The position numbers were made by a program, and so were the translations under genes. A stretch of 55,334 bases of DNA from Acidobacteriota bacterium (GTDB taxonomy: Bacteria > Acidobacteriota > UBA6911). The DNA lies in assembly GCA_012729555.1 (NCBI GenBank), contig JAAYCX010000003.1:1-55334 (forward strand), written 5' to 3'. The notes below the pieces were generated by a model, which saw only the letters and a list, made by a program, of their open reading frames with translations, was not told the origin of the DNA and searched no databases. Positions 26,351 to 35,601 of the stretch are shown one piece after another. Within the stretch, counting starts at the first letter, position 1. Every line of letters starts with the position of its first letter.

Positions 26351-27591
26351 GGAGAGCCGCGATTTCCATGAACCTTCAGCCGCCCCCGTGGGAGTGCGTG
26401 GTCTCGTCCGGAAGCCTGGCCTGGCTGCTTCAGGGTTCCGGGACCATGTCGCGGCTGTCGCCCCTCCGCCTCCTTTCCGATCCCCGTCCGCCCGCGCCGG
26501 AAGACCGGCGCCGGCTCGTCGCCGCCGGGCTGGTGGAAGCGTCGGGTTCGGGGCGCCGGGCCGTGACCCCGCTCGGCGCCGAAACCGCCCGCACCCTGTC
26601 CTCCCCTCTCGCCAACGTCACCTTGCGGATCTGGGATCCCGGGGCGGGCGTGGAATCCTGCGCCTATTTCCCCGGAAACCCGGTCGGCGGGGGTGGTGTT
26701 CTTTTGAACGGGGAACCGGACGGCCGCTGGCGGCTGGCGGGAACGATCGAACCGGACATTCTTGTCGCCGCGGCGGCCCGGATGATCCCGGCCGAGCCCG
26801 ATTCCCGGGTTGGCGGACTGGATTTCACGGCGCACCTGCACTCCGCGGCGGCGGCCGTTCTTTGCGCCCTCCTCGATATCGGGCGCACCGCCTACCGCCG
26901 GCAGGGCTTCCCCGTCACCGGGCTCGAACCCGGAACCGCATTCTCGACCGGAGACATCGCCGGCTACCTGGACGCCCGGTGGGGCCTGTCCGATTTCGAC
27001 CAGCTGATCACCTATCTTCCGGCTACGGCCGGGCGCGGCGAACCGCCGTTGCGGGCCGAAATCGAGGCCGCGATTGCCGGCCTGGCTTCGGACGGCTTTA
27101 TCGAAGAGACCCTCACCGGCCGCTACCTCATCGGGGAGCCGCTCGGGAACCTGGTCCCGGCGCTGTACGGACTGCGATGCGGCTTCCAGTGGCAGCGCAC
27201 AAGCCTGCTGCCGGGGGGCGACACGGCCGTTTCTCACCGGGTTTTTCTCATCGGCCCCGGCGGAGCCGTCCTGATGCTTTCGCCGACTGCGGCCGGGCGC
27301 GTGTACATGAAGCTGAGCCGCGGGGATGAGATCGCGCGATTCCTTGCCGTGGAGGCCTCGGAGATCCTGCCGCTCGGTTCCGCCGGAGACATGGAAGAAA
27401 CACCGCCCGCCGCGTGCTCCGGATGCCACGCCCCGGTGCGGCAGGGGGCCCGTTTCTGCACCCGCTGCGGCCAAAGCCTCGCCTCCCCTTCCCCTCCCTC
27501 CGTCCAGCCGGACGTATGCCCGCATTGCGGCAGGAAGATCAGGCTGCACGCCCGATTCTGTACAAACTGCGGGACCCCCATCCTCCCCTGA
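26347..27591 (+). CDS. Protein with two C-terminal zinc ribbons, operon partner of the giant protein
   Basis: The protein has 414 residues from GTG 26347, which overlaps the giant gene's stop (GTGA); ATG 26371 is an alternative. Residues 1-340 contain an apparent internal two-part layout with helical segments (PEDRRRLVAAGLVEASGSGRRAV and IEAAIAGLASDGFIEETLTGRYLI are similar winged-helix-like stretches) and no membrane segment. The C-terminus has two zinc ribbons: CSGCHAPVRQGARFCTRCG, then CPHCGRKIRLHARFCTNCG. It is a candidate cytoplasmic chaperone or adaptor for the giant protein; this is inferred from coupling only. Confidence 0.7.
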   Translation: MRRAAISMNLQPPPWECVVSSGSLAWLLQGSGTMSRLSPLRLLSDPRPPAPEDRRRLVAAGLVEASGSGRRAVTPLGAETARTLSSPLANVTLRIWDPGAGVESCAYFPGNPVGGGGVLLNGEPDGRWRLAGTIEPDILVAAAARMIPAEPDSRVGGLDFTAHLHSAAAAVLCALLDIGRTAYRRQGFPVTGLEPGTAFSTGDIAGYLDARWGLSDFDQLITYLPATAGRGEPPLRAEIEAAIAGLASDGFIEETLTGRYLIGEPLGNLVPALYGLRCGFQWQRTSLLPGGDTAVSHRVFLIGPGGAVLMLSPTAAGRVYMKLSRGDEIARFLAVEASEILPLGSAGDMEETPPAACSGCHAPVRQGARFCTRCGQSLASPSPPSVQPDVCPHCGRKIRLHARFCTNCGTPILP

Positions 27592-27744
27592 CGGCACCCC
27601 CGGCGCGACAGGACAGCCTGGAAGCCAACGGGCCCCTGATGACCAAAGAGGAAAGGAAATGCGCCAGGATGCCGCAATGGGGGATCCGAACAAAGCCGCG
27701 GGGGGCCGAACGCGTCGCGGTGCTTCAACCCCGAGGACCCGGAC

Positions 27745-27948
27745 TCAAACGACGATGGGGGCGTGGTATTCGATGTCATAGGTGTAGTACGGCAGGACTT
27801 CCGCCCGGTTCGCGAACTGGACCTCAAGCAGCGCGCGTCCGACCTCGAGGCGCTGCCGGTGGAGCTGGGGCCGACCCCCTTCGGCACGGGTCGGAAGGAT
27901 CACCATGACGCAGACCATCAACGTGAATGCCGCCATCATCCTTTTCAT
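27745..27948 (-). CDS. Small secreted peptide, unknown
   Basis: The protein has 67 residues. Residues 1-24 form a signal peptide (MKRMMAAFTLMVCVMVILPTRA). The mature part is about 43 residues, basic in its first half and ending LPYYTYDIEYHAPIVV. GAGGAGG lies 7 nt before ATG 27948, a strong ribosome binding site that supports a real gene. It lies opposite to the zinc-ribbon operon. No family recognised. Confidence 0.6.
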   Translation of the reverse strand: MKRMMAAFTLMVCVMVILPTRAEGGRPQLHRQRLEVGRALLEVQFANRAEVLPYYTYDIEYHAPIVV

Positions 27949-28035
27949 GGGAGAACCTCCTCGACGCATTGTTTCGGAGACCGAAGGACAGGGAGGATAG
28001 GCCGCAGTTTTCCTCCGGGTGCAGGCAGACCATTC

Positions 28036-28163
28036 CCCCCCCGCCTCTTCCGATAATCCCCTAAATATCGACTGCGAATAGGCCTATGGACTCTAGGGGC
28101 GTTTTGAGCGAAGATCGGGGCGATCCCTATGGATTTTTGACTCAGCGGCATTCATGGCAGCGC
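28036..28163 (+). repeat. Dispersed intergenic repeat, copy E
   Basis: The diagnostic parts are CCGCCTCTTCCGATAATCCC, GGGGCGTTTTGAGCGAAGATCGGGGCGATCCC, TATGGATTTTTGACTCAG and CGGCATTCATGGCAG. It lies in the 246-bp gap between the small peptide gene and the O-methyltransferase stop codon. Confidence 0.75.
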
Positions 28164-28194
28164 GGTTTGTGTAACGGTACGCCGCCCGACTGCG

Positions 28195-28839
28195 TCAGGT
28201 TTTCAGGCCGACCCAGAGCCCGTCTCCCAGGGGGACGATGATGCTGTGCAGCCCGCTCTCCTTCGCCATGACGTCGTTGAATGCGCGCATGCCGGCGGCT
28301 CCGGGATCGGACTCCTCGAAGAGATGGCCGAATCCGAATGCATTGTCGGCCAGGATGAGCCCTCCCTTGCGCACGACCCTCAGCGCCTCCCGGAGATAGA
28401 CCGCGTAGCCCTCCTTGTCGGCGTCGATAAAAACCGCATCCGCGGACTCGGAATGAAATCCGGCGAGGATATCCGCTCCCTTGCCCCGATAGACGCGGAT
28501 ACGGTCGGCGACATCGGATTTCGCGATCCAGCGTTCCGCGAAATCGGCGTACTGGATGGACACCTCGATCGTTCGCACCCGGCCTCCGGGGGGCAGCCCC
28601 CGAGCCATCCAGATCGCCGAATAACCCGCCAGCGTGCCGACTTCGACCACCTCGCGCGCCCGCGCGGCCGCAAGCAGCAGTTGCAGGAAACTGCCCTGCT
28701 CCGGCGCTACCCAGATAGGGGGAATGCCCCCTGCGCGCGCGCTCGCCTTCAGGCTGCGCAGAAACGCATCTTCCTGCCGGGTGCGCTCGGCCAGGTACCT
28801 GAAGTGATCCTGAGTGACAGGGGTGGATTGTTCCGACAT
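28195..28839 (-). CDS. O-methyltransferase, COMT/CCoAOMT-like
   Basis: The protein has 214 residues. A class I SAM methyltransferase of the caffeoyl-CoA/catechol type: VVEVGTLAGYSAIWMARGLPPGG (motif I), VRTIEVSIQYADFAERW, ADAVFIDADKEGYAVYL with the metal-binding Asp pair, and GGLILADNAFGFGHL. These enzymes methylate catechol oxygens with Mg2+. The gene lies 22 bp downstream of the FolK-methyltransferase fusion, and GGGAGGTG precedes the ATG, so it is probably the last gene of the pterin operon. The substrate could be a catechol or a pterin; unknown. Confidence 0.88.
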   Translation of the reverse strand: MSEQSTPVTQDHFRYLAERTRQEDAFLRSLKASARAGGIPPIWVAPEQGSFLQLLLAAARAREVVEVGTLAGYSAIWMARGLPPGGRVRTIEVSIQYADFAERWIAKSDVADRIRVYRGKGADILAGFHSESADAVFIDADKEGYAVYLREALRVVRKGGLILADNAFGFGHLFEESDPGAAGMRAFNDVMAKESGLHSIIVPLGDGLWVGLKT

Positions 28840-28861
28840 GGTTTCACCTCCCTGATTCCCG

Positions 28862-30106
28862 TTACCGGCAACCGGTCCGCTGGAACGCCCAGATAACGGA
28901 ACTGCGTGCGTACCATTGGTTGTATTTGACGCCGCGCCAGTGCGCGTTTTCGCGATGGACAAGCCTGAAATCCGCGGCCAGGAGATCGATCAACTCCCGA
29001 TCGGAATAGATCATGAACCGCATTCCGTTGTTGGGATCGGTCACTATGCCGCTTCCCCGGTTGGATTCGCGCAGAAGCCTTCCGTAGTACCCGTCGTCCT
29101 CACTATAGCATTCGACCATGAACAGCCCGTCGGGGGACAGCACCCGGCGCAGTTCTCCGACAAAGTGCCTGCGGCTCCGCACGGTCATCAGGTTGTCCAT
29201 GACAGTTATGGCAAGGGCACAATCGACACTATGGTCCGGTAGGTCCCAGCGGGCTCGCATGTCACCGACCAGGATGGAAACGTTCGATTCCAGCCCCTTG
29301 GCCTTGGCCGTCCGGGCGAATTTCCGGACCGCGGATGCTACGACGTCCAGGCCGATAACGCGGTATCCCTCCTTCGCCAGGTGCAGACCGATCCGGCCCT
29401 GGCCGCAGCCGATATCCAGTATGGTTTTCGGGGGCGACAGTGCATTCCTTCGAATCACGGAGCGCAGCGCCGTGACCGCGGCGGGTTCGCTGTCGGTATA
29501 GCCAAGTTGGATGCCCTTCACGGTATCGTATTCACGCCGCCACAGCTCAGCCTGCGTTGCATTTCCGCCCCCTGCCTGCAGGCTCTCCACCATGCGCCTG
29601 AGCGTGAGCGTGAGCGTTTCATCCGGGCGCAGCGGGCTTTGATTCAGGCGGTCCAGCACCGTCCGGATCCCGATCTTCGAATCCGGAAGCCGGAGACCCG
29701 GGTCGAGCTCAAAAATTCCCGCGGCGACAAACTGCCTCCGGTAGATATCGGGGTCGGGGATGACCAGATTCCTGTCGTGAATGACGGCGTCGTCGCAGAG
29801 CAGGAGATCCAGGTCGATGGTCCGGGATGCGTAAGTGTCCGCGCTCCGCCGGCGCTTCAGGATCCTCTCGATGTCTCTCAGGATTCCGCTTTTCAAGAGG
29901 TGGGGGGCAACAGGGGTTTCGATGCGCCAGACCCCGTTCCGGTACTCGGGCTGGTCCCGGCCACCGATCGGCCGGGTGCGGTAGAACGTGGACGTTGCGC
30001 GAACCGCCGCACGTTTCGAAAGAAGATCCAGTGCCCTCGGGATATTGTCCCCGGGGTCGATATTGCTCCCGACTCCGATATAGGCGGATTTATCTCCACT
30101 CTTCAT
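28862..30106 (-). CDS. FolK (HPPK) fused to a class I SAM methyltransferase
   Basis: The protein has 414 residues. Residues 1-155 are a complete hydroxymethyl-dihydropterin pyrophosphokinase domain: AYIGVGSNIDPGDNI, STFYRTRPIGGRDQPEYRNGV, and the Mg/ATP segment RTIDLDLLLCDD, then PDPDIYRRQFVAAGIFELDP. After a linker, residues 195-414 are a methyltransferase: TILDIGCGQGRIGLHLAKEGYRVIGLD (motif I), VGDMRARWDLPDHSVDCAL, LRRVLSPDGLFMVECY. ATG 30106 overlaps the folB stop (ATGA). HPPK is normally alone or fused to FolB or FolP; a fused methyltransferase is unusual. The second domain may act on a pterin, but that is inferred. Confidence 0.85.
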   Translation of the reverse strand: MKSGDKSAYIGVGSNIDPGDNIPRALDLLSKRAAVRATSTFYRTRPIGGRDQPEYRNGVWRIETPVAPHLLKSGILRDIERILKRRRSADTYASRTIDLDLLLCDDAVIHDRNLVIPDPDIYRRQFVAAGIFELDPGLRLPDSKIGIRTVLDRLNQSPLRPDETLTLTLRRMVESLQAGGGNATQAELWRREYDTVKGIQLGYTDSEPAAVTALRSVIRRNALSPPKTILDIGCGQGRIGLHLAKEGYRVIGLDVVASAVRKFARTAKAKGLESNVSILVGDMRARWDLPDHSVDCALAITVMDNLMTVRSRRHFVGELRRVLSPDGLFMVECYSEDDGYYGRLLRESNRGSGIVTDPNNGMRFMIYSDRELIDLLAADFRLVHRENAHWRGVKYNQWYARSSVIWAFQRTGCR

Positions 30107-30465
30107 TTTCTGCGGCATATTTCAACCGCTACCGAGCGGGCGTATCGCAGGGCTCCGGGCTTGTCGACGGTGACGTCCGCCTCGAATACCCCGTCGCGCT
30201 CAAGACACAGCCCGGCGATGTGCCAGGCGAGCGCTTCGATCAAAAAGAACGAAGAACCGTGCACCAGGTCGATGATTTCCTGCTTGACCCGCTTATAGTC
30301 GATCGTATGATCGATGTCGTCCGTCGTGCAGGCATCCTGCAGGCTGCAGTGCAGCGTGACGTTGATGCGCACCCTTTGCTTCTTCTCCCGCTCTTCCGGC
30401 TTGATGCCGATAATGCAGCGCAGGCTCAAATCACGGATGTGAATTTTATCGTACGCTTGGGGCAT
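30103..30465 (-). CDS. folB: Dihydroneopterin aldolase
   Basis: The protein has 120 residues, the usual FolB length. KIHIRDLSLRCIIGIKPEEREKKQRVRINVTL is the N-terminal strand and helix region, with the conserved Glu of the pterin site. DYKRVKQEIIDLV and FFLIEALAWHIAGLCLE carry the catalytic helix, where Lys is expected in the KPGALRYARSVAVEI strand. It cleaves (or epimerises) 7,8-dihydroneopterin to hydroxymethyl-dihydropterin and glycolaldehyde, the step before FolK. It overlaps the SDR gene upstream by 20 bp and the FolK fusion downstream by 4 bp. Confidence 0.92.
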   Translation of the reverse strand: MPQAYDKIHIRDLSLRCIIGIKPEEREKKQRVRINVTLHCSLQDACTTDDIDHTIDYKRVKQEIIDLVHGSSFFLIEALAWHIAGLCLERDGVFEADVTVDKPGALRYARSVAVEICRRK

Positions 30466-31198
30466 ACCGTTTCCGTTTCAGGTTTTCGCCGCCGTCGACA
30501 AACAGGGTCTCCCCCGTAATGAAGTCGTTTTTCAGCAGAAAGAGCACGCTGTCGGTAATATGGTGGATGCTGCCGTGTGTCCCGAGCAGCGTGCGCCCGC
30601 GGATTTTCCTCAAATATCCCGGCCCCTTGCCCGGGGGGGGCAGGATGATGCCCGGCGCGACGGCGTTGACCCGTATTCCCGGCGCGCACTCCAGCGCCAT
30701 CATCCGGGTCAGGTGAAAGAGCATGATCTTGCTTATGGCGTAACCGGCATGCCCGGTGTCGTATCCCCCGATGCGGGCGTCCAGGATATTGATGACGACG
30801 CCCGTTTCGGCCTGTTTGGCGAAATCACGCGCCAGGATGAACGGGCTGAAGGTGTTGACGGCCAGGGTGGCGTCCATCCTGTCGGCGGAAATGTCGAGGA
30901 GACGGGACTCTTCGAATATGGAAGCGTTATTGATCAGGTAATCGACCTGAATCTTACTCTCCCGGAGAATGGAAAAAATTTTGGCGGCTTCGCCCGCCTT
31001 TAAAAAATCGGCCCGGATCCCGTGCGCCTCCACCCCCGCCGCCCTGATTTCATCCAGCGTTTCCGAGGCGTCGCTTTGGGGCAGGCTTTGGACGACGCAG
31101 TTCACGCCCTTCTTCGCGAGCGAGAGCGCGATGGCGCGGCCGATCCTGTGGCCGCCCCCGGTGATGAGGGCGGTTTTGCCGGCCCACGCGCTAGCCAT
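30446..31198 (-). CDS. SDR of the pteridine reductase/FolM type
   Basis: The protein has 250 residues. The nucleotide motif is TGGGHRIGRAIALSLAKKG; an Arg in the TGxxxRxG form is typical of pteridine reductase and FolM and of NADPH binding. LINNASIFEES replaces the usual NNAG with NNAS, also a FolM/PTR1 mark. The catalytic pair is in GYAISKIM, and the end is GETLFVDGGENLKRKR. FolM reduces dihydromonapterin or dihydrofolate. Its place at the head of a folB-folK operon supports a pterin substrate. Start ATG 31198. Confidence 0.78.
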   Translation of the reverse strand: MASAWAGKTALITGGGHRIGRAIALSLAKKGVNCVVQSLPQSDASETLDEIRAAGVEAHGIRADFLKAGEAAKIFSILRESKIQVDYLINNASIFEESRLLDISADRMDATLAVNTFSPFILARDFAKQAETGVVINILDARIGGYDTGHAGYAISKIMLFHLTRMMALECAPGIRVNAVAPGIILPPPGKGPGYLRKIRGRTLLGTHGSIHHITDSVLFLLKNDFITGETLFVDGGENLKRKRYAPSVR

Positions 31199-31406
31199 AG
31201 GGTTGCCCGTTGAAGCAGGAAGGCGCCCGGCTGGAAGCCTCGAACAGGGTCGGGATTTGCAGCTCGGTGAGCGGCTCGGGACTGAAGGAGCGGGGCGGCC
31301 GGCGATCCGTGAATGCCTCGTCTACCGGAGCCTGGGCGATCCGCTCAACGTTTTTCCTTGCATCCATGGCTGCATGCATTCTAACCCGCAGAGAATGCGC
31401 CTTCAA
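31191..31406 (-). pseudogene. 5' remnant of a nitroreductase gene
   Basis: The 71-residue frame ends in the N-terminal signature of nitroreductase-family flavoproteins: DEAFTDRRPPRSFSPEPLTE, LFEASSRAPSCFNGQP, where FMN binding begins. It then stops (TAG 31193-31191). A full enzyme needs about 120 more residues, which are absent. The truncation abuts and overlaps the FolM-like gene start by 8 bp, so a deletion or rearrangement probably joined the two. It might still be translated and feed ribosomes to the pterin operon. Confidence 0.6.
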
Positions 31407-31655
31407 TGATTATTGAAAAGCGGATCGGCCGGCGTGTGCTCCATGGGCGCGCGAATCCCCGGGCACACCCGTTCGTGCGTTTGTCGCCTTCATGACGGGG
31501 CGCGGGCGTCCTCCTTCCATCCGATGCCATAAATCCGGCACGGGACAATCCTGTTGACACGCAATGCTTTCCTGAATAGATTCGATTCTCATTGAAACGC
31601 AACCGCTGGTAATGAGCTCTTTACGCGCGGCGCTTATCAGCAAGAGGTAAAACCG

Positions 31656-32615
31656 ATGGCAAGAACAATGATCCTCCTCGCCCTTATTGCAGCTTTTTGC
31701 ACCACTGCCGCTGCAAACACCGATGCAACCTGCGATCGCGCCTGCCTTGAACAATGGGTAGACCGGTACCTTGCGGCCATGCGGGATCGGGATACCAGCC
31801 CGGAAATGTTCGCTCCCGGTCTGAAATTCACCGAGGACGGGGTGCGGTTGCCCTTCGGCAACGAGGGCCTCTGGCACAGCATGAGCGGGGTTGGCAAATA
31901 CAGGTTTTATGTGCCGGATGTGGAAGCCCAACAGGTAGCCTTTCTGGGTACCGTGCGGGAAAAGGCTCCACGAAGCAGGGAGGAATCCCTGTCGGCCCTC
32001 GCCTTGCGTCTCAAGATCCGCAATGACCGCATCACCGAAATAGAGCAGATCGTGATCAGGCCGGACAGCGTCAACAGCAGCGCCGGAGACTTTCCTCCAA
32101 CCGGCCCGGCCGTGGAGGCCATGGGGGCGCCTCACCCCGTCTTTGCGGAAAGCATACCCGAAGCTGAACGGATGAGCAGGAAGGACCTCATCGAGACCGC
32201 CAACCATTATTTTACCGGGCTCGAAAACAACGACGGAAAGGGTTATTACCCCTTTACAGATGACTGTGTTCGCTTTGAGAACGGGGTGGATGTGCTCCTA
32301 AACACCAACAAGGAGACGGGCGAACAGACCCGTACCACCTGCAAGCAGCAGTTCGAAGAAGGGGTGAAGGGGATTGTCACCCGCATTCGCGACCGCCGCT
32401 TTGTGGCGGTGGACAGGGAAAAGGGGATCGTCTTTTCCTTTGCATTCTTTGATCATGACTTCATCCACTGGACCTGGCAGCTGGCGGAATTGTTCAAGAT
32501 CGAAAATGGCCAAATCCGCCGCATTGAAGCCATCTTCCACAGGGCGCCCTATGGGATGAATTCGGGATGGAGCTCCTTCGAAAAGGGCATTTCCAACGAG
32601 ATTCAGGCTCCTTAG
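31656..32615 (+). CDS. Secreted protein with two NTF2-like halves, family copy 1
   Basis: The protein has 319 residues. Residues 1-20 form a signal peptide (AAFCTTAAA). Two similar halves follow: the first with WVDRYLAAMRDRDTSPEMFAPGLKFTEDGVRLPFGNEGLW, the second with ETANHYFTGLENNDGKGYYPFTDDCVRFENG and a Cys-containing segment. The end (ELFKIENGQIRRIEAIFHRAPYGMNSGW) is a SnoaL/NTF2-type final strand pair. The protein at 43243-44163 is a clear paralogue with the same order and the same NSGW end. ACAA/AGAGGT precedes the ATG. No catalytic residues can be assigned. Confidence 0.75.
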   Translation: MARTMILLALIAAFCTTAAANTDATCDRACLEQWVDRYLAAMRDRDTSPEMFAPGLKFTEDGVRLPFGNEGLWHSMSGVGKYRFYVPDVEAQQVAFLGTVREKAPRSREESLSALALRLKIRNDRITEIEQIVIRPDSVNSSAGDFPPTGPAVEAMGAPHPVFAESIPEAERMSRKDLIETANHYFTGLENNDGKGYYPFTDDCVRFENGVDVLLNTNKETGEQTRTTCKQQFEEGVKGIVTRIRDRRFVAVDREKGIVFSFAFFDHDFIHWTWQLAELFKIENGQIRRIEAIFHRAPYGMNSGWSSFEKGISNEIQAP

Positions 32616-32618
32616 TCT

Positions 32619-33902
32619 TCATTCGACCTCGAGGTAATCGGCGTCCTTGAGAAGCGGGAGGGTCGGGACCTCCTTGAAGACCGGATCGAAGGCGAAATGG
32701 GATTTGCCGAGACGGAACAGGACCACCTCCGCAATCACGAGGCCCTTGAATCGCCCCTGGTAGCGGCTATGGACAAGGGGCGCATTGAGAAGCAGCCTCG
32801 AGAATTCCGGCGCATCCGCCTGGCAGGTCGCATCCTCCAGCGATGGAATCCGTTTTCCTTCAGCGTAAATGCTTTTCCCGAGCGTTTCCGGGGCGATCGA
32901 TTTCCGGTCCGCCTCCCGGGTGAGATAAGTGGAAACGGCGTATCCGGAGACCAGTCTCCGCGAAAGCGGGCTTTCCTTATCCGAAGTCTCGCAGCTCTTG
33001 TCCCCTACTCCCATCAGAATGGCCTGGGAACTGACCAGCTGCAGGTTGGCCCTGTCCGGAATTACCGGGTCTGTCTTATACACAATGGCGTTCTGCATGA
33101 AAATGGGTCCGGTGGCGTAAATCCGGCAGCCGTTCTTCGTGGAAAGGATCACCCGGTCAAGAAAGAGCGTCCCCTGAACCAGCAGATCGCCATCGCAGAC
33201 GACCTCGCCGGTGTTTGTATAGTATTGTTTGCCGTTTTCGATGCCTATTCCCGCAATTTCGGGAGACGAAGGCTCATTTTTGACATATTCGAGCAGAGAG
33301 GTCGAACCGGGGGGCACCTTGAACCTGGCCAGCAGGGTTTCGCTGTCCGGCGCGCCGATGAAGACCCGTTGTTTTTCGATGATGGCAGCCGGAGCGCTTT
33401 TCCGCTGTTCCAGCCCCCGGAGATATCCCGCAAGCGAGGTGGCGCGGAGCGGCTGTCGATAGACCGGCTGATCGACGATCCTTCCCCCCGCGGCGCCGAG
33501 GTCGAAATCGAGAGGCGCCACGGGAACGATGACCGATTTCTCGACATGCGCCGACATAAAGCCGGTCGTGTCCGGGTATCTCGGGTCCCCGAAAAAGTCC
33601 CCATAAACGCTTCCGTTGAAGGAGCCGAATTTCCCGCTTTGACCGGGACGGCCGAAGAAATAGCGACTGCCATATCCGAAATCGGTAATGTAGCTCGGGC
33701 GGATATCGGCATGGCACGTGATGCAGCCGGAGGCGCGAACGGCCAGCGCCGGTTCGAATTCCGCGATGGCTGCGTTGACCGCCGTCCTGTTCAGATTGGC
33801 AGGCGCCGGGTCTTTCCCGTACAGGGAAAAACAGGAGATCATCAGCAACAGAGTCAGAGAACAGGACCGCCACCGGAGTACGAGGCCTTTTGTTGTTTTC
33901 AT
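32619..33902 (-). CDS. Secreted monohaem c-type cytochrome-like protein, unknown
   Basis: The protein has 427 residues with an N-terminal signal. One CxxCH haem site (CITCH) lies near residue 60. Aromatic/Gly-rich text follows (YGSRYFFGRPGQSGKFGSFNGSVYGDFFGDPRYPDT). From about residue 225 there is a strand-rich region (NTGEVVCDGDLLVQGTLFLDRVILS, GCRIYATGPIFMQNAIVY) that looks like a bactofilin-type or other right-handed beta helix. No enzyme family is recognised. The single haem plus a beta helix suggests an envelope protein with an electron-transfer or binding role. Confidence 0.65.
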   Translation of the reverse strand: MKTTKGLVLRWRSCSLTLLLMISCFSLYGKDPAPANLNRTAVNAAIAEFEPALAVRASGCITCHADIRPSYITDFGYGSRYFFGRPGQSGKFGSFNGSVYGDFFGDPRYPDTTGFMSAHVEKSVIVPVAPLDFDLGAAGGRIVDQPVYRQPLRATSLAGYLRGLEQRKSAPAAIIEKQRVFIGAPDSETLLARFKVPPGSTSLLEYVKNEPSSPEIAGIGIENGKQYYTNTGEVVCDGDLLVQGTLFLDRVILSTKNGCRIYATGPIFMQNAIVYKTDPVIPDRANLQLVSSQAILMGVGDKSCETSDKESPLSRRLVSGYAVSTYLTREADRKSIAPETLGKSIYAEGKRIPSLEDATCQADAPEFSRLLLNAPLVHSRYQGRFKGLVIAEVVLFRLGKSHFAFDPVFKEVPTLPLLKDADYLEVE

Positions 33903-34054
33903 GACGGCAACATACCACGGATTCCCGGACGGCGGGTCATGATTCAGTGAGGTTGTCTACCCAAGCCCTCTGCCTGTCTCATTGCGGCATCCGTGTCCAC
34001 CGCATGCGTCCATTGTGCCGCATGACGGCGCGTTCCGGTTAACGCGTAAAGATT

Positions 34055-35422
<1,368 letters not shown>

Positions 35423-35499
35423 TTATCTTTCCGCAAAAAGCGCGGCTTAGTTCCTCCAACCATCGACGGGGCCGATAATCCTGGACTGTAACACAATAC

Positions 35500-35519
35500 A
35501 TGTCACAGCTATGTGACAT
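35500..35519. promoter_or_regulatory. Palindromic operator upstream of the tannase promoter
   Basis: ATGTCACA-GCTA-TGTGACAT is a perfect inverted repeat with 8-bp arms. It ends 5 bp before the -35 hexamer of the plus-strand promoter, in the region shared with the divergent esterase gene. The TGTGACA half-site resembles CRP/FNR-superfamily half-sites, but the arms are in inverted order. Confidence 0.5.
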
Positions 35520-35524
35520 ATTTG

Positions 35525-35552
35525 TTGACAATGGGGTGTCGGCTTCTATAGA
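35525..35552 (+). promoter_or_regulatory. Sigma-70-type promoter of the tannase gene
   Basis: TTGACA (35525-35530) is followed by a 16-bp spacer and TATAGA (35547-35552), about 50 bp before the ATG at 35602. The -35 box is a full match to consensus. Confidence 0.6.
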
Positions 35553-35601
35553 TATGGGGGAAGGATACCGCCATAAATGCTTTTCATGGAAAAGAGGTAA
35601 G

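Noticed and set aside
31410-32207. A 265-codon minus-strand frame opposite the first NTF2-like gene
   Set aside because: It overlaps a gene with a signal peptide and a paralogue at 43243-44163; the minus frame has no conserved counterpart there.
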